Assembly (NCBI GenBank): GCA_002338255.1
Contig: DDHX01000058.1
Span: 34,559-41,380 of the forward strand
Source of the DNA: Ruminococcaceae bacterium UBA1865
GTDB lineage: Bacteria; Bacillota; Clostridia; Oscillospirales; Acutalibacteraceae
Direction of reading: 5' to 3'
DNA: 6,822 nt
The position numbers and the translations under genes are program-made. This document shows positions 5,934-6,822 of this stretch, piece by piece (positions within the stretch are counted from its first letter, which is position 1; every line of letters begins with the position of its first letter). The notes under the pieces are model-generated. The model worked only from the letters and a program-made list of their open reading frames with translations, ran no database searches and was not told the origin of the DNA.

Positions 5934-6822
5934 ATGCTCGATCTCAGTTTTACAGGAGAAACACAAGAGCTAAACGCAGGCCTTAAGCTTTTGCAGGATG
6001 AACAGCTTTTCCGCGAAGGCACGGGAAAATATCATATTCATGTACGCAAAAGCGAAGAGCCTGGACTTTCTATATCGGTACATGAAGGCGGAGCAGATGT
6101 GTGCTACCATGAAAAAGCAGATTTTTACAGATCGCTGCCGCTTTTCGCGCTGCACGCAAATGAGCCCGGGTATAAAATAAAAGAGACACCGTGTTTTGAT
6201 AAAACCGGCGTCATGATAGATTGCTCGCGAAACGCAGTGCCAACAGTGGACACGATTAAGGGCATCTTGCGAAAAATGGTGTTGATGGGCCTGAATTTAG
6301 GTATGATGTATACAGAAGATACATATGAAATCAAAAGTCTGCCCTACTTTGGTTATATGCGCGGGCGCTATACCTATGAGGAGCTAAAGGAACTGGACGA
6401 CTATGCGGATGTGTTTGGCATTGAGCTCATTCCGTGCATTCAGACACTGGCTCATCTGGAACGCGCACTGCAGTGGCCGGTCATGGATGATTTGCGTGAC
6501 AGTGAGCGCATCCTGTTGGTAGGGGATGAAAGAACATACGTCTTTATTGAAGAAATGATTACCGCCGCTTGCGCCCCCTACCGTTCCAACAGGATTCACA
6601 TTGGAATGGATGAGGCCTGGGAATTAGGGCTTGGCCGCTACCTGAATAAAAATGGCTATCGCCCCTGCGGTGAACTGATGGCGGAACATTTAAAGCGGGT
6701 AGACGCTATTTTGGAGAAGCACGACCTTCACGCCATGATGTGGAGCGATATGCATTTTGCTGCGGCTTCCCCCACCCATGCGCTGTATGACCCGGAATGC
6801 ACGCTGACACCCGAGGTGCTCG
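5934..6822 (+). CDS. GH20 beta-N-acetylhexosaminidase, GcnA-like, N-terminal 296 codons (partial, runs off the right edge)
   Basis: This frame removes terminal beta-linked GlcNAc or GalNAc by substrate-assisted catalysis. It starts at ATG 5934, with AAGGGG ten bases upstream, and has no signal peptide, so the enzyme should be cytoplasmic. Residues 1-80 form a small alpha/beta N-terminal domain. The barrel begins with GVMIDCSRNAVPTVDTIK (92-109), then GLNLGMMYTEDTYE, YFGYMRGRYTYEEL and IELIPCIQTLAHLE. The catalytic Asp226-Glu227 pair lies in HIGMDEAWELGLGRYL. These motifs match the intracellular GcnA/GH20C-type hexosaminidases of Firmicutes, which are usually about 600-630 residues, so roughly half is seen. 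It is divergent from the transporter operon and shares its control region. In an N-glycan pathway it would trim GlcNAc from imported antennae or cores. Family assignment is firm; exact substrate is not. Confidence 0.92.
   Translation, partial: MLDLSFTGETQELNAGLKLLQDEQLFREGTGKYHIHVRKSEEPGLSISVHEGGADVCYHEKADFYRSLPLFALHANEPGYKIKETPCFDKTGVMIDCSRNAVPTVDTIKGILRKMVLMGLNLGMMYTEDTYEIKSLPYFGYMRGRYTYEELKELDDYADVFGIELIPCIQTLAHLERALQWPVMDDLRDSERILLVGDERTYVFIEEMITAACAPYRSNRIHIGMDEAWELGLGRYLNKNGYRPCGELMAEHLKRVDAILEKHDLHAMMWSDMHFAAASPTHALYDPECTLTPEVL

Overview
The window looks like part of a carbohydrate-utilisation locus from a Gram-positive, Clostridia-type bacterium, possibly Oscillospiraceae/Ruminococcaceae. 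The reasons are a lipoprotein-type solute-binding protein, strong GGAGG ribosome binding sites paired with GTG and TTG starts, TATAAT -10 boxes, a YesN-like REC-AraC response regulator, and LplB/LplC-type permeases with no dedicated ATPase. The taxonomic call is an inference from gene style; no marker gene is present.

Layout. A 284-base divergent control region (5650-5933) separates two transcription units. Leftward (minus strand) the order is: permease 1 (4693-5649), permease 2 (3753-4685), a large lipoprotein solute-binding protein (2216-3697), a response regulator (1332-2087), a GH130 glycoside phosphorylase (287-1276), and the N-terminal part of a probable GH38 alpha-mannosidase that runs off the left edge (1-265). 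Rightward (plus strand) is the first 296 codons of a cytoplasmic GH20 beta-N-acetylhexosaminidase (5934 to the right edge). A strong hairpin separates the transporter genes from the regulator and enzyme genes. Smaller stem-loops lie in two other gaps.

How the genes fit together. The binding protein and two permeases form a CUT1-type oligosaccharide importer that must borrow an ATPase from elsewhere. The three enzymes lack visible secretion signals and would work on the imported sugar. A GH20 removes terminal GlcNAc, a GH38 removes alpha-mannose, and a GH130_2 phosphorylase would split the Man-beta-1,4-GlcNAc core (or a beta-mannoside) to mannose-1-phosphate. This set fits intracellular breakdown of host N-glycan fragments. 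The substrate is inferred from enzyme families and not proven.

The most notable non-coding feature is the divergent control region. It carries a 13-base perfect inverted repeat whose arms sit almost equally far from two TATAAT boxes (49 and 48 bases) and from the two start codons. Each arm begins a pair of GTTTTT-type half-sites spaced 21 bases apart and abutting a poor -35 box; the second half-site is clear on the transporter side and degenerate on the GH20 side. This is the architecture expected for an AraC-family activator switching on both directions together. The response regulator encoded in the same locus is the obvious candidate. No wholly new system was recognised.
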